From contig CALYBJ010000010.1 of assembly GCA_944412445.1 (NCBI GenBank), positions 1-64,000 on the forward strand: a stretch of DNA of 64,000 bases. The letters are read 5' to 3'. A program made the position numbers and the translations under genes. The notes beneath the pieces were generated by a model. That model did no database searches and had not been told where the DNA came from. It worked only from the letters and a program-made list of their open reading frames with translations. The DNA comes from an uncultured Clostridia bacterium (lineage in GTDB: Bacteria; Bacillota; Clostridia; Oscillospirales; Acutalibacteraceae). Below, one piece after another: positions 1-8,988 of this stretch; the first letter of the stretch is position 1; each line of letters opens with the position of its first letter.

Positions 1-215
1 TAGCTAATTCATTATACCATATTTTGAAGTTACTTCTCTTCTTTTTTGGGTCACATCATTTTAACACATACATTTTTTTGTTTTTTGTACCTCCTGTTTC
101 AGGGCGTTTGTGCATTTTGCTGTAATACATTTATAGATTATATGTTATTTTTTCATTATTAAAGATTAAAAATCCAAATTTTTTTAAAAAAAGTATGGAA
201 ATTATTATTTTTGTC

Positions 216-224
216 TGTTATAAT
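216..224 (+). promoter_or_regulatory. extended -10 promoter of ppdK
   Basis: TGT followed by a perfect TATAAT box lies about 90 bases upstream of the ppdK start. No good -35 hexamer sits 17 bases upstream, which fits an extended -10 promoter. The rest of positions 1-215 is AT-rich and shows no gene. Confidence 0.6.
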
Positions 225-247
225 ACTTTGTGGTAATCCTACCTTAT

Positions 248-271
248 TTACGAAGCTTTTCGGCTTCGTAA
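248..271 (+). promoter_or_regulatory. inverted repeat in the ppdK 5' leader
   Basis: TTACGAAGC (248-256) and GCTTCGTAA (263-271) form a perfect 9-bp stem with a 6-base loop between the promoter and the ribosome binding site. No T-run follows directly, so it looks like an mRNA-stabilising or regulatory hairpin rather than a terminator. Confidence 0.5.
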
Positions 272-313
272 GGATTTTAATTCTAAAAGATTTTTAATTT
301 TGGAGGAAAATCA

Positions 314-2950
314 ATGAGCAAAAAGTATGTTTATCTGTTTTCCGAGGGCAACGCTCAGATGCGTGAACTTCTCGGCGGAAAAGGCGCAAACCTTGCCGAA
401 ATGACCAAAATCGGTCTTCCCGTTCCTCAGGGCTTCACAATCTCTACAGAAGCCTGCACCCAGTACTATGAGGACGGCAGAAAAATCAACGATGAAATCC
501 AGGCCCAGATCATGGAGCACATCGCTAAGATGGAAGAAATCACCGGCAAAAAGTTCGGCGATATGGAGAATCCTCTTCTTGTTTCCGTTCGTTCCGGCGC
601 AAGAGCTTCCATGCCCGGCATGATGGACACAATCCTTAACCTCGGTCTTAACGAGCAGGTTGTTAACGTTATCGCCGCAAAATCAGGCAATCCCCGCTGG
701 GCTTGGGACTGCTACAGACGTTTCATCCAGATGTTCTCCGACGTTGTTATGGAAGTCGGCAAGAAATATTTTGAAAAGCTCATCGACGAGATGAAAGAGA
801 AAAAGGGCGTTGAGTTCGACGTTGACCTTACAGCCGACGATCTCCACGAGCTTGCCGATCAGTTCAAGGCTGAGTACAAGAATCAGCTGGGCAAGGACTT
901 CCCCGATGATCCCAAGGAGCAGCTCTTTGAGGCTATCAAGGCTGTTTTCCGTTCATGGGACAACCCCAGAGCCAACGTTTACCGTATGGATCACGACATT
1001 CCCTATTCATGGGGTACTGCCGTTAACGTTCAGATGATGGCATTCGGCAACATGGGCGATACTTCAGGTACAGGCGTTGCCTTTACCCGTAACCCCGCAA
1101 CAGGCGAAAAAGGCCTTATGGGTGAGTTCCTTATGAACGCTCAGGGCGAAGACGTTGTTGCCGGCGTTCGTACTCCCATGCCCATCTCCAAAATGCAGGA
1201 GATCCTTCCCGAGGTTTACGACCAGTTCCTTGAGATTTGCCATACTCTTGAAAATCACTACCGTGATATGCAGGATATGGAGTTCACTATCGAAGACAAG
1301 AAGCTCTATATGCTTCAGACCCGTAACGGCAAGCGTACAGCCGCTGCCGCTATCAAGATTGCCTGCGACCTTATCGACGAAGGCATGATCACAGAAGAAG
1401 AAGCGCTTATGCAGATCGACGCTAAGTCTCTTGACATGCTTCTTCATCCTCAGTTTGACGCTGCCGCTCTTAAAAAGGCAGAGGCTATTGCTAAGGGCAT
1501 TGCCGCTTCTCCCGGCGCTGCCGCAGGTTCAATCGTTTTCACCGCTGAAGACGCTGTTGAGCACGGCAAGAAGGGCGAAAAGGTTGTTCTTGTAAGACTT
1601 GAGACTTCTCCCGAAGATATCGAGGGTATGAAGTATGCTCAGGGTATCCTTACAGTTCGCGGCGGACAGACTTCTCACGCTGCCGTTGTTGCCCGCGGAA
1701 TGGGTACTTGCTGCGTATCAGGCTGCGGCGACATCAAGATGGACGAGGAAAACAAGAAGTTCACTCTTATGGGCAAAACCTTCCACGAAGGCGATTCCCT
1801 TTCACTTGACGGTTCCACAGGCTGCATCTATGACTGCCTTATCCCCACAGTTCCCGCAGACCCCAACAGCGGCTACTTCGGAAGAATCATGGAGCTTGCC
1901 GACAAATATAAGACTCTCGGCGTAAGAACAAACGCTGATACTCCCGCAGACGCAAAACAGGCTGCCGCTTTCGGCGCTCAGGGCATCGGACTTTGCCGTA
2001 CAGAGCATATGTTCTTCGATCCTGACAGAATCGGCGCTTTCAGAGAGATGATCTGCGCCGAAACCGTTGAAGAGCGTGAAAAGGCTCTCGCTAAGATCGA
2101 GCCCATGCAGCAGGCTGACTTTGAAGGCTTGTTCGAGGCTCTCGGCGGCTACCCCGTTACTATCCGTTTCCTTGATCCTCCTCTTCACGAGTTCGTTCCC
2201 ACAGACGAAGCCGACATCAAGGCTCTCGCTGATGCTCAGGGCAAGAGCGTAGATTACATTAAGCAGGTTATCGCTGACCTCCACGAGTTCAACCCCATGA
2301 TGGGTCACCGCGGATGCCGTCTTACGGTAACATATCCCGAAATCGCCGCAATGCAGACAAAGGCTGTTATCAAGGCCGCTATCGCTGTTAAGGGCAGACA
2401 TTCAGACTGGAACATCGTTCCCGAAATCATGATTCCCCTTGTTGGCGAAGTTAAAGAGCTTAAGTTCGTTAAGGACATCGTTGTTAAGACTGCCGACGCT
2501 GAAATCGCTGCTGCAGGCATCGACCTTAAATATGAGGTTGGTACAATGATCGAAATCCCCAGAGCTGCTCTTACTGCTGACGAAATCGCTAAAGAGGCTG
2601 ACTTCTTCTGCTTCGGTACTAACGACCTTACTCAGATGACCTTCGGCTTCAGCCGTGACGACGCCGGTAAATTCCTTCCCGCTTACTACGCAAACAAGAT
2701 TTACGAGTCAGATCCCTTTGCTCGTCTTGACACAATCGGCGTAGGCAAGCTTATGAAGATGGCTGTTGACATGGGTAAAGCAGAAAACGCAGCTCTTCAC
2801 TGCGGTATCTGCGGCGAGCACGGCGGAGATCCCTCATCAATTGAGTTCTGCCACAGCATAGGACTTAACTATGTTTCCTGCTCACCCTACCGTGTACCTA
2901 TCGCAAGACTTTCAGCCGCTCAGGCTGCTATAAAGAGCAAAAAGGCTTAA
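314..2950 (+). CDS. ppdK: pyruvate, phosphate dikinase
   Basis: This 878-residue protein interconverts pyruvate, ATP and phosphate with PEP, AMP and pyrophosphate. The three family parts are in order: an N-terminal ATP-grasp nucleotide-binding region (about residues 1-340, starting with the glycine-rich GGKGANLAEM), a swivelling phosphohistidine domain (GGQTSHAAVVARG, about residue 455), and a C-terminal PEP/pyruvate barrel with the catalytic cysteine in CGICGEHGGDP near residue 830. Length matches bacterial PPDKs. GGAGG lies 7 bases before the ATG. The gene is monocistronic, with its own promoter, leader hairpin and terminator. In anaerobes it often works in the glycolytic direction, helped by the pyrophosphatase found at 7825. 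Confidence 0.98.
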   Translation: MSKKYVYLFSEGNAQMRELLGGKGANLAEMTKIGLPVPQGFTISTEACTQYYEDGRKINDEIQAQIMEHIAKMEEITGKKFGDMENPLLVSVRSGARASMPGMMDTILNLGLNEQVVNVIAAKSGNPRWAWDCYRRFIQMFSDVVMEVGKKYFEKLIDEMKEKKGVEFDVDLTADDLHELADQFKAEYKNQLGKDFPDDPKEQLFEAIKAVFRSWDNPRANVYRMDHDIPYSWGTAVNVQMMAFGNMGDTSGTGVAFTRNPATGEKGLMGEFLMNAQGEDVVAGVRTPMPISKMQEILPEVYDQFLEICHTLENHYRDMQDMEFTIEDKKLYMLQTRNGKRTAAAAIKIACDLIDEGMITEEEALMQIDAKSLDMLLHPQFDAAALKKAEAIAKGIAASPGAAAGSIVFTAEDAVEHGKKGEKVVLVRLETSPEDIEGMKYAQGILTVRGGQTSHAAVVARGMGTCCVSGCGDIKMDEENKKFTLMGKTFHEGDSLSLDGSTGCIYDCLIPTVPADPNSGYFGRIMELADKYKTLGVRTNADTPADAKQAAAFGAQGIGLCRTEHMFFDPDRIGAFREMICAETVEEREKALAKIEPMQQADFEGLFEALGGYPVTIRFLDPPLHEFVPTDEADIKALADAQGKSVDYIKQVIADLHEFNPMMGHRGCRLTVTYPEIAAMQTKAVIKAAIAVKGRHSDWNIVPEIMIPLVGEVKELKFVKDIVVKTADAEIAAAGIDLKYEVGTMIEIPRAALTADEIAKEADFFCFGTNDLTQMTFGFSRDDAGKFLPAYYANKIYESDPFARLDTIGVGKLMKMAVDMGKAENAALHCGICGEHGGDPSSIEFCHSIGLNYVSCSPYRVPIARLSAAQAAIKSKKA

Positions 2951-2979
2951 TTTAAAGCTTAATGCGGTAAAATAAATTT

Positions 2980-3012
2980 CACCCCGGTTACATTTTGTAA
3001 TCGGGGTGTTTA
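2980..3012 (+). terminator. ppdK terminator
   Basis: A 12-bp stem, CACCCCGGTTAC against GTAATCGGGGTG (2980-2991/2997-3008) with one G-T pair, is followed by a short T-rich tail 30 bases after the ppdK stop codon. Confidence 0.75.
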
Positions 3013-3280
3013 ATAATATGCTTTTTCATTATGCTTTATTTTTTATTATTTCCAATTCAACCTTATCAATCAGCAAAAACTTTTAAAACGAAATATCGCT
3101 GCAATATGAGATGAATAAACTGAATGTATTAATGATATTTATAAGTTTGTTTGGTTTATCCGGAGAGTTACCCGCCGTCTTGTATGAGTATTGCTGAGGC
3201 AAACAGTTATAATTTAGATAATGCGTGTTAATATAAAAGCATTTTAAAATGTTTTTAGCATATAAATATTTTTTTAAATT
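3013..3280. other. AT-rich intergenic region between convergent genes
   Basis: About 270 bases separate ppdK from the convergent MATE gene. I see no open reading frame with a ribosome binding site, no convincing promoter and no structured RNA motif here. Confidence 0.5.
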
Positions 3281-3311
3281 TTAAAGCCTTCGGTCTGATA
3301 AAAACCGAGGG
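3281..3311 (-). terminator. terminator of the MATE gene
   Basis: On the minus strand an 8-bp stem (3304-3311 with 3287-3294, one G-T pair) is followed by a T-rich tail. It sits just downstream of the MATE stop codon. Confidence 0.6.
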
Positions 3312-3331
3312 CAATTTGTTTTAATATCCGT

Positions 3332-4798
3332 TTAGCCGTGGGTGACGGCGAAGCCGGGCTTTAATTCGTTGGCGAACAGCTTTTTCTTTTTCTTAAGACA
3401 AGCGAAATACGCCGGGATAAGGAACAAATCCGCCATAATCCATGCAAGAGGGCTTGCGTAGCAAACGGCAACATATCCTACAATAGGAACTATTCCGAAG
3501 CCTACAACAACTCTTGCCACCATTTCGCATACTCCTGCGAGAATGGCAAGAACGCTGTATCCCATACCCTGAATACTGAACCGCATAACATTTAAAACCG
3601 TAAGAGGTATATAGAAAAGACTGTTGGCAAAAAGGAATTCCTGGACACGGTCAAGAATCTGAATCTGGTCGCCGTCAAGGAAAAGCAGTGCGATAGTCTT
3701 TCCGAAGAAATAGAGAACGCCGAAGGCTGCGGCGGCGTATACGGAGCCTATTAAGCACGCGGATTTTATACCCTTGCTTATTCTGTCGGGGAGCTTTGCG
3801 CCGATATTCTGTCCGGCGTAGGTTGCCATTGTGCCTCCCAGAGCGTCAAAGGGACAGCAGAAGAAAAGGCTTACCTTGCTTCCTGCCGTAACCGACGCCA
3901 CATAGGAAGAGCCTAAGGTATTAACCGAGGACTGAAGAACAACGCTTCCTATGGCTGTAATCGAATACTGAAGCCCCATGGGAACGCCTGTTGCGAAAAG
4001 AGTGCCTATACATCTTAAATCCACTTTCCATTCGTCTTTTTTTATACGGAGAATTTCAAAGCGTTTAAGCATATACACAAGGCAGAGTATGCCGGAAACA
4101 CCCTGAGAAATAACCGTCGCCCAGGCGGGGCCTTCAACGCCCATGTGCAGAACGGAAATGGAAACTATATCCAGAACGATATTGATAACAGAGGACATAA
4201 GCAGGAAGTAAACGGGAGTTTTGCTGTCGCCCAGCGCCCTGATAATACCCGAAAGCAGATTATAAAGGAAGGTTACGGGGATACCCAGGAAAATAACGAA
4301 AATATACTGATAAGCTTCGCCGATTATGTCATCGGGAGTTTTCATAATCACAAGGATGTCGTAGCAGGCAAGGCACACCGTAACGGTAAGCACAGCGGCG
4401 AAAGCTGCCGACACCCAGAAGCTGTTTGCAACGAATTTGCGGAGGACTCTGTAGTTGCCTGCTCCGAAGCACTGAGCCACGGGAATGGCGAAGCCTGTGC
4501 AGACGCCGGTGCAGAAGCCTATAACCATAAAGTTTAAGGAGCCTATGGAGCCTACAGCAGCCAAAGACGTAACCCCCAGCCACTTGCCTACAATCATGGT
4601 ATCAACCATGCTGTAAAACTGCTGGAAAAGCAGTCCTAAAAGCATTGGCACCGCAAAGCCTATAATAAGCCTCGTAGGAGAGCCCTGGGTTAAATTTTTA
4701 GTTCCCCTGCTTCTTTTTCCGGAAGTTTTCAAAGATTCCGAAGCTTCCGAAGAAATTTCTTTTTCTTTCCTTTTCACCTTTTTTCTCTTCTTTCCCAT
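3332..4798 (-). CDS. MATE family efflux transporter
   Basis: This 488-residue polytopic membrane protein belongs to the multidrug and toxin extrusion family, which exports cationic compounds in exchange for Na+ or H+. The family signature region LTQGSPTRLIIGFAVPMLLG begins about residue 37, followed by FQQFYSMVDTMIVGKWLG, and about twelve hydrophobic segments run to the C-terminus. The first 35 residues are an unusual, very basic and serine-rich cytoplasmic extension (MGKKRKKVKRKEKE). A later start at LTQGSP is not available as ATG, and the extension keeps a good reading frame, so I keep the long form. It is transcribed divergently from spoIIGA. The substrate cannot be told from sequence. Confidence 0.95.
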   Translation of the reverse strand: MGKKRKKVKRKEKEISSEASESLKTSGKRSRGTKNLTQGSPTRLIIGFAVPMLLGLLFQQFYSMVDTMIVGKWLGVTSLAAVGSIGSLNFMVIGFCTGVCTGFAIPVAQCFGAGNYRVLRKFVANSFWVSAAFAAVLTVTVCLACYDILVIMKTPDDIIGEAYQYIFVIFLGIPVTFLYNLLSGIIRALGDSKTPVYFLLMSSVINIVLDIVSISVLHMGVEGPAWATVISQGVSGILCLVYMLKRFEILRIKKDEWKVDLRCIGTLFATGVPMGLQYSITAIGSVVLQSSVNTLGSSYVASVTAGSKVSLFFCCPFDALGGTMATYAGQNIGAKLPDRISKGIKSACLIGSVYAAAAFGVLYFFGKTIALLFLDGDQIQILDRVQEFLFANSLFYIPLTVLNVMRFSIQGMGYSVLAILAGVCEMVARVVVGFGIVPIVGYVAVCYASPLAWIMADLFLIPAYFACLKKKKKLFANELKPGFAVTHG

Positions 4799-4834
4799 TA
4801 AATTCTTTCATTTATTTTCTTTTACCGATTAAAA

Positions 4835-4863
4835 TTTATATCACAAGGTTTTTGTTTTGTCAA
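4835..4863 (-). promoter_or_regulatory. promoter of the MATE gene
   Basis: Reading the minus strand, TTGACA (4863-4858) and TATAAA (4840-4835) are exactly 17 bases apart, about 37 bases before the MATE start codon. Confidence 0.75.
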
Positions 4864-4973
4864 TAAAAAATTTAACGATTTTTTTGTGCAGTTATTACAA
4901 ACTTTTTAAGTAAAAAACAGAAAACAATTCCTCCGTAATTTTCTTTAAAAAAAATATTTTTTCAGCCTCTGAC

Positions 4974-5008
4974 TTGTGACATTTTTCTTATATTTCACCG
5001 TTTATAAT
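4974..5008 (+). promoter_or_regulatory. spoIIG-type promoter with a long spacer
   Basis: A perfect TATAAT (5003-5008) precedes spoIIGA. The only -35-like sequence is TTGTGACA at 4974-4981, leaving 21-23 bases between hexamers. The Bacillus subtilis spoIIG promoter is known for an over-long (22-base) spacer that depends on Spo0A~P. A TGTGACA heptamer in the -35 area is 5/7 like the reverse complement of a Spo0A box. Confidence 0.5.
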
Positions 5009-5030
5009 TGTTTTCAAAGGCGGTGAGAGT

Positions 5031-5909
5031 GTGAAACCGGTAATTTATATCGATGTGCTTATTTTTCTTAATACAATTATAACCTTCCTTCTTCTTTTAG
5101 CCGCAGGAAGGCTTATGAAGCTTTCATCTTCTCCGGGCAGGCTTCTTCTGGGTTCTTTTCTGGGAGGCGCCGCGTCCCTTATAATTTTAGCTCCGGATAT
5201 GGGAATTATAATGTCTCTCTTAACAAAGCTTCTGTTTTGTCTTGCAATAGTTACGGCTGTTTTCAATCCGAAATCGGTTAAGGCGGTCATACGGCAGACC
5301 GGATATTTTTTCATGGTGAATTTTATTTTCGCAGGGCTTATGCTTTTTATATGCTCCCTGCCCAACGTGTCCCTTATCCAGTACAACAACGGCGCTGTTT
5401 ACATAAATTTTTCCGTGGTGTCCCTTACGGCTTCTTCCCTGCTGTGCTATATTATTACCGTTGTTCTGGGGAAGCTTACAGGAAAAAAAACTCCTTCGGA
5501 CGCTGTTTTCGACATTGAGATTCGCTCTCAAGGCAAAGCGGTTAAGGGAAAGGCGCTTCTTGACACGGGAAATTCCCTTGAGGACCCTTTTTCCGGTGAA
5601 GGTGTAATAATAATAAGGCAGTCCTTCGGAAAAGATATTCTGCCGGAAAACATCGTAAATTATCTTGAGGGCAACCCCTCCCAATGTGAAAAAATCCGTC
5701 TGATACCCTTTTCAACCGTTTCCTCGGATGGGCTTATGCCCTGCTTCCGAGCCGAAAAGGTTATAGTTTCAGGCAGCAGGGACGTATATTTTCTGAAAAA
5801 TACCGAAATCGGAGTTTCAAACAAAAAAAATATGCCCAACGCGCTGATAAACCCTCAGCTGCTTTCAAATCCGGAAAGGAGAAAAGATCATGCGGAAGCT
5901 GCCGGATAA
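5031..5909 (+). CDS. spoIIGA: sigma-E processing peptidase SpoIIGA
   Basis: SpoIIGA is the membrane aspartic protease that removes the pro-sequence of sigma-E in the mother cell after the septum forms. This 292-residue copy has the expected layout: about five hydrophobic segments in residues 1-150, then a soluble protease half with the catalytic aspartate in [13 protein letters not shown] (Asp at about residue 178). The start is GTG with GGCGGTGAG just upstream. The stop overlaps the sigE start by 20 bases, the classical spoIIG operon arrangement with translational coupling. Length is close to the roughly 309 residues of B. subtilis. Function follows from both motif and context. Confidence 0.95.
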   Translation: MKPVIYIDVLIFLNTIITFLLLLAAGRLMKLSSSPGRLLLGSFLGGAASLIILAPDMGIIMSLLTKLLFCLAIVTAVFNPKSVKAVIRQTGYFFMVNFIFAGLMLFICSLPNVSLIQYNNGAVYINFSVVSLTASSLLCYIITVVLGKLTGKKTPSDAVFDIEIRSQGKAVKGKALLDTGNSLEDPFSGEGVIIIRQSFGKDILPENIVNYLEGNPSQCEKIRLIPFSTVSSDGLMPCFRAEKVIVSGSRDVYFLKNTEIGVSNKKNMPNALINPQLLSNPERRKDHAEAAG

Positions 5910-6624
5910 ATATGACAAATGTTTTGAATTTTTAAAAAACGCTTTTTTAAAGCTGAAGCTGAAATTCTCGGACAACGACATTTTTTATGTAAACGGTCCC
6001 CAGACACTGCCGCCGCCCTTAAAGAAAAAAGAGGAAGAGGAATTTTTAAAGAGAATCGAGCAGGGTGACGAAAGCGCCAGAGAGCCTTTGATAACCCATA
6101 ATTTAAGGCTTGTTGTTTACATAGCAAAAAAATTTGAAAACACGGGAGTGGGGGTTGAGGATCTTGTGTCCATAGGCACAATAGGACTTATAAAGGCTGT
6201 AAACACCTTTTGTCCCGGAAAAAACATAAAGCTTGCCACCTACGCCAGCAGGTGCATTGAAAACGAAATACTGATGTATTTAAGGAAAACCGGCAGCAGA
6301 AAGGCTGAAATATCCTTTGACGAGCCTCTTAACACAGACTGGGACGGCAACGAGCTGCTGCTTTCAGATGTGCTTGCGGGAGAGGCTGACAGCGTAAACT
6401 ACGATATTGAGTATGAAGACGAAAAGAAGCTGCTGTTAAGCGTGGTAAGCAGGCTCAGCGAAAGGGAAAGGCTTATAATCAATATGAGGTTCGGCATTGA
6501 CGGAGAGGAAGAGCACACTCAAAAGGAGGTTGCCGACAAGCTGGGTATATCTCAGAGCTATATTTCACGCCTTGAAAAAAGAATCATTCTTCATATAAAA
6601 AAAGAGATGGAAAAAGTTTCATAA
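5890..6624 (+). CDS. sigE: sporulation sigma factor SigE (pro-sigma-E)
   Basis: This 244-residue protein is the early mother-cell sigma factor. The first ~32 residues are a charged and hydrophobic pro-sequence ending at DIFYVNG, equivalent to the B. subtilis cleavage region EVYYIGG, followed by the conserved TLPPPL. Region 2 is very well conserved ([16 protein letters not shown], then [19 protein letters not shown]), and region 4 has the helix-turn-helix [20 protein letters not shown] near residues 212-231. It overlaps spoIIGA, whose product should process it. The pair is strong evidence for an endospore-former. Confidence 0.97.
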   Translation: MRKLPDKYDKCFEFLKNAFLKLKLKFSDNDIFYVNGPQTLPPPLKKKEEEEFLKRIEQGDESAREPLITHNLRLVVYIAKKFENTGVGVEDLVSIGTIGLIKAVNTFCPGKNIKLATYASRCIENEILMYLRKTGSRKAEISFDEPLNTDWDGNELLLSDVLAGEADSVNYDIEYEDEKKLLLSVVSRLSERERLIINMRFGIDGEEEHTQKEVADKLGISQSYISRLEKRIILHIKKEMEKVS

Positions 6625-6666
6625 ATTCAATTTTTAATAGAATTAATAAAATTTTCCCTATATCCC

Positions 6667-6695
6667 TTGACTTAACCCGCCCTTTATGATACAAT
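6667..6695 (+). promoter_or_regulatory. promoter of the rplU operon
   Basis: TTGACT (6667-6672) and TACAAT (6690-6695) are separated by 17 bases, with an extended TGA before the -10. It drives the L21 leader and rplU-prp-rpmA. Confidence 0.85.
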
Positions 6696-6701
6696 GCTAT
6701 C

Positions 6702-6788
6702 GCCGCTTGTGGCAGGCAAGGGGTTTTTATGCCCCGAAAAGCGGATTATCCCGCCCGTCGCAGCGAGTCTTATTAAGGAAGGTAAATC
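6702..6788 (+). promoter_or_regulatory. L21 (rplU) leader RNA
   Basis: The 5' untranslated region between promoter and rplU folds into a compact element: an outer stem CCGCTT (6703-6708) with AAGCGG (6739-6744) encloses GGGG (6720-6723) paired with CCCC (6732-6735). Position and size match the L21 leader, the structured element found before rplU in many Firmicutes and thought to mediate ribosomal-protein feedback. I recognise it from context and simple pairing only. Confidence 0.6.
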
Positions 6789-7100
6789 ATGTACGCAATT
6801 ATCGAAACAGGCGGCAAGCAGTACAAAGTAGAGGAAGGCTCCGTAGTTTTCATCGAAAAGCTTGACGTTGAAGCAGACAGCGAAGTAGTTTTTGATAAGG
6901 TTATTGCCGTAGGCGCAGAAGACGGTATCAAAGTTGGCGCTCCCTATGTAGCAGGCGCTACCGTTACCGCTAAAGCCATTAAGAACGGCAAGGGCAAGAA
7001 AATTACTGTTGCAACTTACAAGGCTAAAAAGAATGAAAAGCGTAAAATGGGTCACAGACAGCCCTATACAAAGATTGAAGTTGCATCAATCAACGCTTAA
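6789..7100 (+). CDS. rplU: 50S ribosomal protein L21
   Basis: This 103-residue protein is L21, which binds 23S rRNA in the large subunit. It starts with [17 protein letters not shown] and contains the family signature [15 protein letters not shown] near the C-terminus. AAGGAAGG precedes the ATG. The stop codon overlaps the first base of the prp start (TAATG), so the two are translationally coupled. The three-gene order L21-Prp-L27 is conserved in Firmicutes. Confidence 0.98.
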   Translation: MYAIIETGGKQYKVEEGSVVFIEKLDVEADSEVVFDKVIAVGAEDGIKVGAPYVAGATVTAKAIKNGKGKKITVATYKAKKNEKRKMGHRQPYTKIEVASINA

Positions 7101-7411
7101 TGATTAAAGCTGTTTTTAATATCCGTGAAGGCAAGCCTTACGGCTTTACCGTAACAGGTCATTCGGGCTTCGGCGAAGCAGGCAGCGATATAGTCTGCGC
7201 CGCAGTTTCATCGGCTGTTTATATGGCGGTGAACACCGTTACGGAAATTTTAGGCTGTGAAGCCGACGCCGATGTAAAAGACGGATATATGAAAATCTTG
7301 CTTTGCGGCGAGTCTTCAGCCGCTTCGGATATTTTTGACGGACTTCTTCTTCATTTAAGGGAGCTGTCAGAAGAATATCCCGATTTTATCAGAATATCTA
7401 CGGAGGTGTAA
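7100..7411 (+). CDS. prp: ribosomal-processing cysteine protease Prp
   Basis: Prp (formerly YsxB) cleaves the N-terminal extension of ribosomal protein L27, a step needed for ribosome function in Firmicutes. The catalytic pair is visible: His21 in [11 protein letters not shown] and Cys33 in SDIVCAAVS. At 103 residues it has the usual size. It sits between rplU and rpmA, two bases before its substrate gene, and the L27 encoded next door carries the expected cleavage site. Confidence 0.95.
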   Translation: MIKAVFNIREGKPYGFTVTGHSGFGEAGSDIVCAAVSSAVYMAVNTVTEILGCEADADVKDGYMKILLCGESSAASDIFDGLLLHLRELSEEYPDFIRISTEV

Positions 7412-7413
7412 AT

Positions 7414-7692
7414 ATGCTTAAGATAAACATTCAGCTCTTCGCTCATAAAAAAGGTATGGGTTCAACCCGTAACGGCCGTGATTCAGAGTCAAAAAGACTC
7501 GGCGTTAAGCGCGCTGACGGCCAGGCTGTTAACGCAGGCACAATCCTTGTTCGCCAGAGAGGTACTCATATCCATCCCGGCAACAATGTAGGAAAGGGTT
7601 CCGACGATACTCTTTTCGCTCTTGTTAACGGAACAGTTAAGTTCGAGCGTATGGGCAAAGACCGCAAAAAGGTCAGCGTTTACGAAAACTGA
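7414..7692 (+). CDS. rpmA: 50S ribosomal protein L27, with cleavable N-terminal extension
   Basis: This 92-residue L27 reaches the peptidyl-transferase centre with its N-terminus. The sequence begins MLKINIQLF and continues [15 protein letters not shown]: the first nine residues match the Firmicutes-type extension removed by Prp, normally after a phenylalanine, leaving mature L27 starting at Ala10. GGAGG lies 6-10 bases before the ATG. It is the last gene of the operon, followed by a strong terminator. Confidence 0.97.
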   Translation: MLKINIQLFAHKKGMGSTRNGRDSESKRLGVKRADGQAVNAGTILVRQRGTHIHPGNNVGKGSDDTLFALVNGTVKFERMGKDRKKVSVYEN

Positions 7693-7706
7693 TTTTAAAA
7701 CCTTGG

Positions 7707-7735
7707 CCTGCGCCTTTTAGGCGCAGGTTTTTTTT
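7707..7735 (+). terminator. terminator of rplU-prp-rpmA
   Basis: A perfect 8-bp GC-rich stem, CCTGCGCC (7707-7714) with GGCGCAGG (7720-7727), is followed by eight T residues. Confidence 0.95.
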
Positions 7736-7824
7736 AACCGGAATTACAAATCTGGTATTATCAAATCTTTTAAAACTGGTAATTGACTCGATACTGGTTA
7801 TAACATAAAATATAGGAGGAAGTT

Positions 7825-8355
7825 ATGAATAATATATGGCACTCGATTGACCCGGAAAGAATCAAGCCCGATGACTTTATATCGGTTATTGAAATTCCCA
7901 AGGGCAGCAAAAACAAATATGAGCTTGACAAGGAAACAGGGCTTATAATGCTTGACAGAATCCTTTACACTTCAACTCACTACCCTGCCAACTACGGCTT
8001 TATTCCCAGAACCTACGCCGACGACTTCGACCCTCTTGATGTTCTGGTGCTTTGCTCGGAATCCCTTGACCCTCTTACTCTTGTACGATGCTATCCCATA
8101 GGCGTCATAAAAATGCTTGACAACGGCAGAGCCGACGAAAAGATTATATGCGTACCCTTCAGCGACCCGACCTACAACGGCTACAAAAGCATTTTTGACC
8201 TGCCCAAGCACGTTTACGACGAAATGTCCCATTTCTTCTCCGTTTACAAGGCTCTTGAAAACAAGGACACGGCTGTGGACGAGGTCAAGGACTACGACGC
8301 CGCAATAGAGATTATTACATACGCTATTGAGAACTACAGGAAAAAATTCGGCTGA
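7825..8355 (+). CDS. ppa: inorganic pyrophosphatase (family I)
   Basis: This 176-residue soluble enzyme hydrolyses pyrophosphate to phosphate. The family I signature DDFDPLDVLV holds metal-binding aspartates near residue 70, and further conserved parts are KNKYELDKETG, HYPANYGFIPRTYADD and DNGRADEKII. TAGGAGGAAGT precedes the ATG. It stands alone between the rpmA terminator and an ECF S component gene. Upstream, CTGGTWAT recurs three times (from 7752, 7776 and 7794), with no assigned role. Confidence 0.97.
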   Translation: MNNIWHSIDPERIKPDDFISVIEIPKGSKNKYELDKETGLIMLDRILYTSTHYPANYGFIPRTYADDFDPLDVLVLCSESLDPLTLVRCYPIGVIKMLDNGRADEKIICVPFSDPTYNGYKSIFDLPKHVYDEMSHFFSVYKALENKDTAVDEVKDYDAAIEIITYAIENYRKKFG

Positions 8356-8411
8356 AAATAAGCTCCGGCATATAATTCATGGCTTTACATTCAGATAAAA
8401 AGGTGTAAACG

Positions 8412-8927
8412 ATGAAAGACAAAAGGCTTTTTAAAATAGTTACCGCTGCAATGTTCGCCGCTCTTATTACAGGGCTTACATTCTTCCCTAAAATTCCTGT
8501 TCCCCTGGCAAGCGGCGGATATGTTCATTTGGGAGACACGCTGATTTATGTTGCCGCAAGTATTCTGCCTCTGCCTTTTGCCATGGCTTCTGCCGCTATC
8601 GGCGGCGGTCTTGCGGATATTCTTTCGGGATATACGGCATACGCTCCCTTCACAGTTATAATAAAAGCTCTTCTGACTGTTGCCTTTTCAGCAAAAAACG
8701 AGAAAATCCTTTGCAAAAGGAACTATGCAGCTCCCGTAATATGTATTGCGGTAACGGTTCTCGGCTACTTTGCCGCAGATTCATTTCTTTTAGACTCCTT
8801 TGCCGCCGCTGTCCCCGGTATGCTCTGGAACTTATGTCAGGCGCTGGCAAGCATGATTGTATATTATATAATGGCAGCCGCTCTTGACAAAATCGGTATC
8901 AAAAAGAAAATATCCTCTTTTTTATAA
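8412..8927 (+). CDS. ECF transporter S component family protein
   Basis: This 171-residue integral membrane protein has five or six hydrophobic segments and the signature GGYVHLGDTLIYVAASILP (residues about 36-54) of energy-coupling-factor substrate-binding subunits. Such S components capture a vitamin or other small molecule and share EcfA/EcfT modules encoded elsewhere, none of which are in this window. The next gene, a radical SAM protein, follows by 61 bases and may be co-transcribed. The substrate is unknown. Confidence 0.85.
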   Translation: MKDKRLFKIVTAAMFAALITGLTFFPKIPVPLASGGYVHLGDTLIYVAASILPLPFAMASAAIGGGLADILSGYTAYAPFTVIIKALLTVAFSAKNEKILCKRNYAAPVICIAVTVLGYFAADSFLLDSFAAAVPGMLWNLCQALASMIVYYIMAAALDKIGIKKKISSFL

Positions 8928-8988
8928 CGGATAATTTTTTATCTTCACAAGCATTTCCGTGTCTGTGAAAATACATTAAGAAAGAAAA

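Noticed and set aside
1802..2401. 199-codon frame on the minus strand inside ppdK
   Set aside because: It is antisense to a clear PPDK, has no ribosome binding site and no family similarity; it is a shadow frame.
4855..4863. TTTTGTCAA as a Spo0A box for spoIIG
   Set aside because: The same bases make the consensus -35 of the divergent MATE promoter, and it is about 170 bases away from spoIIGA.
7783..7811. TTGACT and TAAAAT with a 17-base spacer before ppa
   Set aside because: Transcription would start about 7 bases before the ATG, within the ribosome binding site, so it is unlikely to be the ppa promoter.
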